From Anseranas semipalmata (lineage: Eukaryota; Chordata; Aves; Anseriformes; Anseranatidae): a stretch of 64,000 bases of DNA. The notes under the pieces were generated by a model that was not told where the DNA came from, did no database searches, and was given only the letters and a program-made list of their open reading frames with translations. A program made the translations under genes and the position numbers. Each line of letters begins with the position of its first letter. The first letter of the stretch is position 1. The stretch is from assembly GCA_013399115.1 (NCBI GenBank), contig VXAA01001956.1, positions 1 to 64,000 of the forward strand, in the 5' to 3' direction. Of the stretch, positions 61,901 through 64,000 are shown piece after piece.

Positions 61901-62285
61901 GAAGGAACTACTGGCATTATCTGTTGTCTTCAACCTTCCATGAGAGGCTACCACCCTGATCCATCCCTCACGGCTCATTGGGCAGTATGTCCACTCCCTA
62001 GCTATGGCCGTGGTAGCCTGGCGTGCTGCTGTAAACCATAGCTGACTTCTATTCATACCAATAGGCCAGCCAGCAAACTCCTACAGCTGGCAACCAGGCA
62101 CAGCCCACCCTACTGTCCTCACTCTTTTTGCACAAATTAGGCAGACTTCAGAAAAAGAGTACCAGCCCCTCCCCCCAAAAAAAACAAAACAAAACAAACA
62201 AACAAAACACTAAATAACATTATAGCTGAGAAAGGAAGAAAGTACTCACCCCCACCAAGAGCATCTCCTAAATGCAGATCATTGT
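55935..62285 (-). CDS. XG: XG glycoprotein (CD99 family), six 3' exons; signal-peptide exon outside window
   Basis: Small minus-strand exons 62285-62250, 59739-59674, 58417-58361, 57699-57664, 57382-57263 and 55951-55935 all begin and end in phase 1, the hallmark of the CD99/XG family, and join into one open frame. Seen in order: acidic DNDLHLGDALGG; proline-rich PLYPPLPPRPGSHSHSG; GGFNDLDLVDGKPLPP; GDEHHFNHGGNTD; a membrane span in GVTSPIISAFVILVVGSIAA; YKNNKLCFKPRG; then GATV-stop. The GGFND..DG..PP..AG, GDEHH and SPI(I/V)S wording matches human XG more than CD99, although KLCFK also occurs in CD99. Synteny (XG beside GYG2, same strand) agrees. It would be a type I cell-surface glycoprotein; in humans it carries the Xg(a) antigen. 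Confidence 0.82.
55952..57262. other. XG intron with a GC-rich stretch
   Basis: The left part is ordinary. From about 56215 to 57020 the sequence is GC-richer and G/C-skewed in patches, unlike the AT-rich flanks. I do not recognise a gene or a repeat family in it; an old interspersed element is possible. Confidence 0.4.
57263..57382 (-). CDS. XG: XG transmembrane exon
   Basis: 120 bp, encoding DSGLIAGVTSPIISAFVILV and VGSIAAYTAYKNNKLCFKPR. A single hydrophobic span followed by a basic stop-transfer stretch. Acceptor TTCTACAG and donor GTAAGA. Confidence 0.88.
57664..57699 (-). CDS. XG: XG micro-exon
   Basis: 36 bp, encoding GDEHHFNHGGNT. Acceptor ATTCCAG and donor GTATAG. It corresponds to the GDHHSTYGN region of human XG. 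Confidence 0.78.
58361..58417 (-). CDS. XG: XG exon
   Basis: 57 bp, encoding GGFNDLDLVDGKPLPPHIAG. Acceptor ATCTTGCAG and donor GTAGTA. Confidence 0.8.
58795..59110 (+). mobile_element. Probable avian endogenous-retrovirus-derived repeat fragment
   Basis: The stretch starting TGTAGTGGTTTTACCCTGCC, with its AGCTGAACTCCACCACAGCC and TCTCACTCCCCCTCCTC segments, resembles a repeat I associate with avian ERV leader or LTR sequence. It is noncoding, has no gag or pol frame, and lies in an XG intron. The family assignment is from memory and uncertain. Confidence 0.4.
59674..59739 (-). CDS. XG: XG exon (proline-rich ectodomain)
   Basis: 66 bp, encoding GDVPRQPLYPPLPPRPGSHS and HSG. Proline-rich, as in XG. 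Acceptor ...AATAG and donor GTAAG. Confidence 0.78.
59740..62249. other. XG intron
   Basis: AT-rich. No further XG exon was identified, but 30-60 bp phase-1 exons are easy to miss. No repeat recognised. Confidence 0.4.
62250..62285 (-). CDS. XG: XG exon (acidic ectodomain)
   Basis: 36 bp, acceptor TTTTTAG and donor GTGAGT on the minus strand. It encodes DNDLHLGDALGG, resembling the FDLADAL/DFDLGDA repeats of XG and CD99. Confidence 0.75.
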
Positions 62286-63639
62286 CTAAAAATGAAAACG
62301 AAGAAGATGGAGAGAAGTAAGTAACACACAGTTCCTGAGGGAAACGAAATGCTAGTTTTTAACGGAAAATGTAAAACAGTGTTTGACAAGCAACTGTTTT
62401 TCAGGTCATACCCACAAATTCAAATAAGATATTCCACTTTTCTTGAAAAACCTTCTAGAATTTAATATTTGCCCATGAAATAATTGACAAATTATATCAT
62501 ACTTTCCACTCAAAATACAAAGGATGTATTCCTTCATAATAAATGTTATAATGGAATCAAGATCAGTACGTCTTTAATATATGTGCAAGATACATGAATA
62601 AAATCTGTTATGTTAAAATATTAAAATGTATTTTTATTATTATTATTAATATTAATATATTTATTAACAGCTATGTCTGTAGTTAAAACTGGTATGTGCA
62701 TGCTTGGCTTGAGTGTAATTTGTTGCACTGTAAAATCTGAATACCTCTTTCAGGAACACATCCTGGGAAGTAATAAACCTACCTAGGGAGAGAGAATTGA
62801 ATTAACTAATATATGTAAGGGTCATGGTGAAAGAAAATAATTGTGCTTCAAGTGATCATATGCACCTGTCTAAGGTTAGGTGACAATCTGTTTTGCTTTG
62901 GCTGAGCTACAAAAATTTTAAACTGTACTTAAATGTCTGCATAGGCACATTATGCAGTGAATCAGCAGGCTGTTGCCATTCCCCAGCACTGTGCACGTGT
63001 CTCACAGTACCTGGAATGGAATTTTCCATTAAATAAACAATTTGTCAATGAGCTGCATAACGTGCACAAACAAAAGGAACTCCATTTCCAATGTTCAGAT
63101 GTGGGTATGATTAAGTGGGTGAAATTTTAGGGTGTGTGTGGAATGATGCTGAGCTCTCACAGGTCAAAAGGTCTCAAAGGATTTATAGGCAGAAATACAT
63201 TGGGCAGATGCCATAAGTCTAAGGATCCCTCTCTTGCTCCTAATAAATGTGGAATGATAGAATGAATCAGAAGAAAAAGCAGAATCTACCTAGATTTTCA
63301 TAATGAGGCTTATTGCCATATATATATTAAATATTTCTTTTTCTTTATAATGCATCACCATGCACAAGTCTGCATTCATGTGTTCTTTCCATCCAGAGGG
63401 AGTAGGAAGCTGCTTTTGCACAATATCTAGTCTCATTATATATAAATATATATATAACATTCGTGTAACTACTCAGAACTGCTTTGATGTCACCAGAAAA
63501 ATTGGCAGGAAAATAATCAAATTCTTGCTACATGAATAGGTTTGTTCTTTTCAAGCCAGGTGTTAATTCTGTCTGGGTCTGGCCAGCAGAGAGTTGCATT
63601 TCAGAAATACCTTTACATGTCAAAGGTTAATACTGTAAA
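62286..63639. other. XG upstream intron
   Basis: AT-rich, with a TTA/TAT simple repeat at about 62630-62668 and a TA-rich run at about 63437-63456. The remaining XG 5' exons lie beyond the right edge. Confidence 0.45.
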
Positions 63640-63790
63640 AAGCGATAAATTGCAATTATTCAATCTATTGATATTGATAATGATAATAGATTCAATCTAT
63701 TATAATGATAATATATTATAATCTATTATAATGATCTATATAATGATTATAATAATCTATTATAATGATAATAGATTCAATCTATTATCA
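63640..63790. repeat. AT-rich tandem repeat (units around ATTCAATCTATTATAATGAT)
   Basis: About 150 bp built from repeated ATAATGATAATAG and AATCTATTATAATG words. It is an imperfect minisatellite. Confidence 0.85.
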
Positions 63791-64000
63791 AGATTAAGAA
63801 TTCAGGTAAAATGCAGTGTTCCACTCGGGAGGCTTCATGCAGAGATTTGTTACAGAAATGTTGAGGTTGGTATGAATGACGTACGAATGGAAACGTGTGT
63901 CTGTAAGCACAAGAAGAAACAGCAGAACAAAGGATTAAAAGAACAGACAATAAAGGTCACCATTCCCAGCAGTAAAATTGAGGAATGTGTTGTTTCTGTC

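Overview
The window looks like vertebrate, and specifically bird, nuclear DNA. Its genes are split into small exons with GT-AG introns. It carries chicken-repeat-1 (CR1) LINE copies, one with a nearly undamaged reverse-transcriptase frame, and its gene order matches the human Xp22.33 cluster XG - GYG2 - ARSD - ARSL/ARSH. I cannot name the species. There is no operon, CRISPR array, prophage, tRNA or rRNA that I can support.

Layout. (1) About 1-3368, + strand: the last three exons of an ARSH-like sulfatase whose front lies outside the window. The first visible exon carries a 63-bp palindromic AT-rich insert with an in-frame stop. (2) 8293-27994, + strand: a complete ARSD-like arylsulfatase in ten exons. 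The joined frame is 590 codons, close to human ARSD. Its introns hold an antisense CR1 LINE (18090-19290) and an unexplained CpG-rich island (23850-24240). (3) 27995-36366: convergent intergenic DNA, including a 338-bp near-exact duplication whose first copy is bounded by single Ns, most likely an assembly artefact. (4) 36367-46563, - strand: seven exons of glycogenin-2 (GYG2). Its first exon is probably hidden in a 364-N gap inside a CpG island at 51480-52480. (5) 55935-62285, - strand: six small phase-1 exons of the XG blood-group glycoprotein, from ectodomain to membrane span and a very short tail. The signal-peptide exon lies beyond the right edge.

How the genes relate. The two sulfatases are tandem paralogues, and both should carry a formylglycine sulfatase domain with two luminal-membrane helices. 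The catalytic residues are all visible in the ARSD copy. GYG2 primes glycogen synthesis and XG is a CD99-family surface glycoprotein. They are neighbours by conserved synteny, not by shared pathway.

The least expected signals are a spliceable transmembrane-coding open frame inside the last GYG2 intron (39532-39679, - strand), a competing pair of splice donors 10 nt apart at the ARSD signal-peptide exon, the palindromic insert in the ARSH-like exon, and the intronic CpG island. I found no new multi-gene system.
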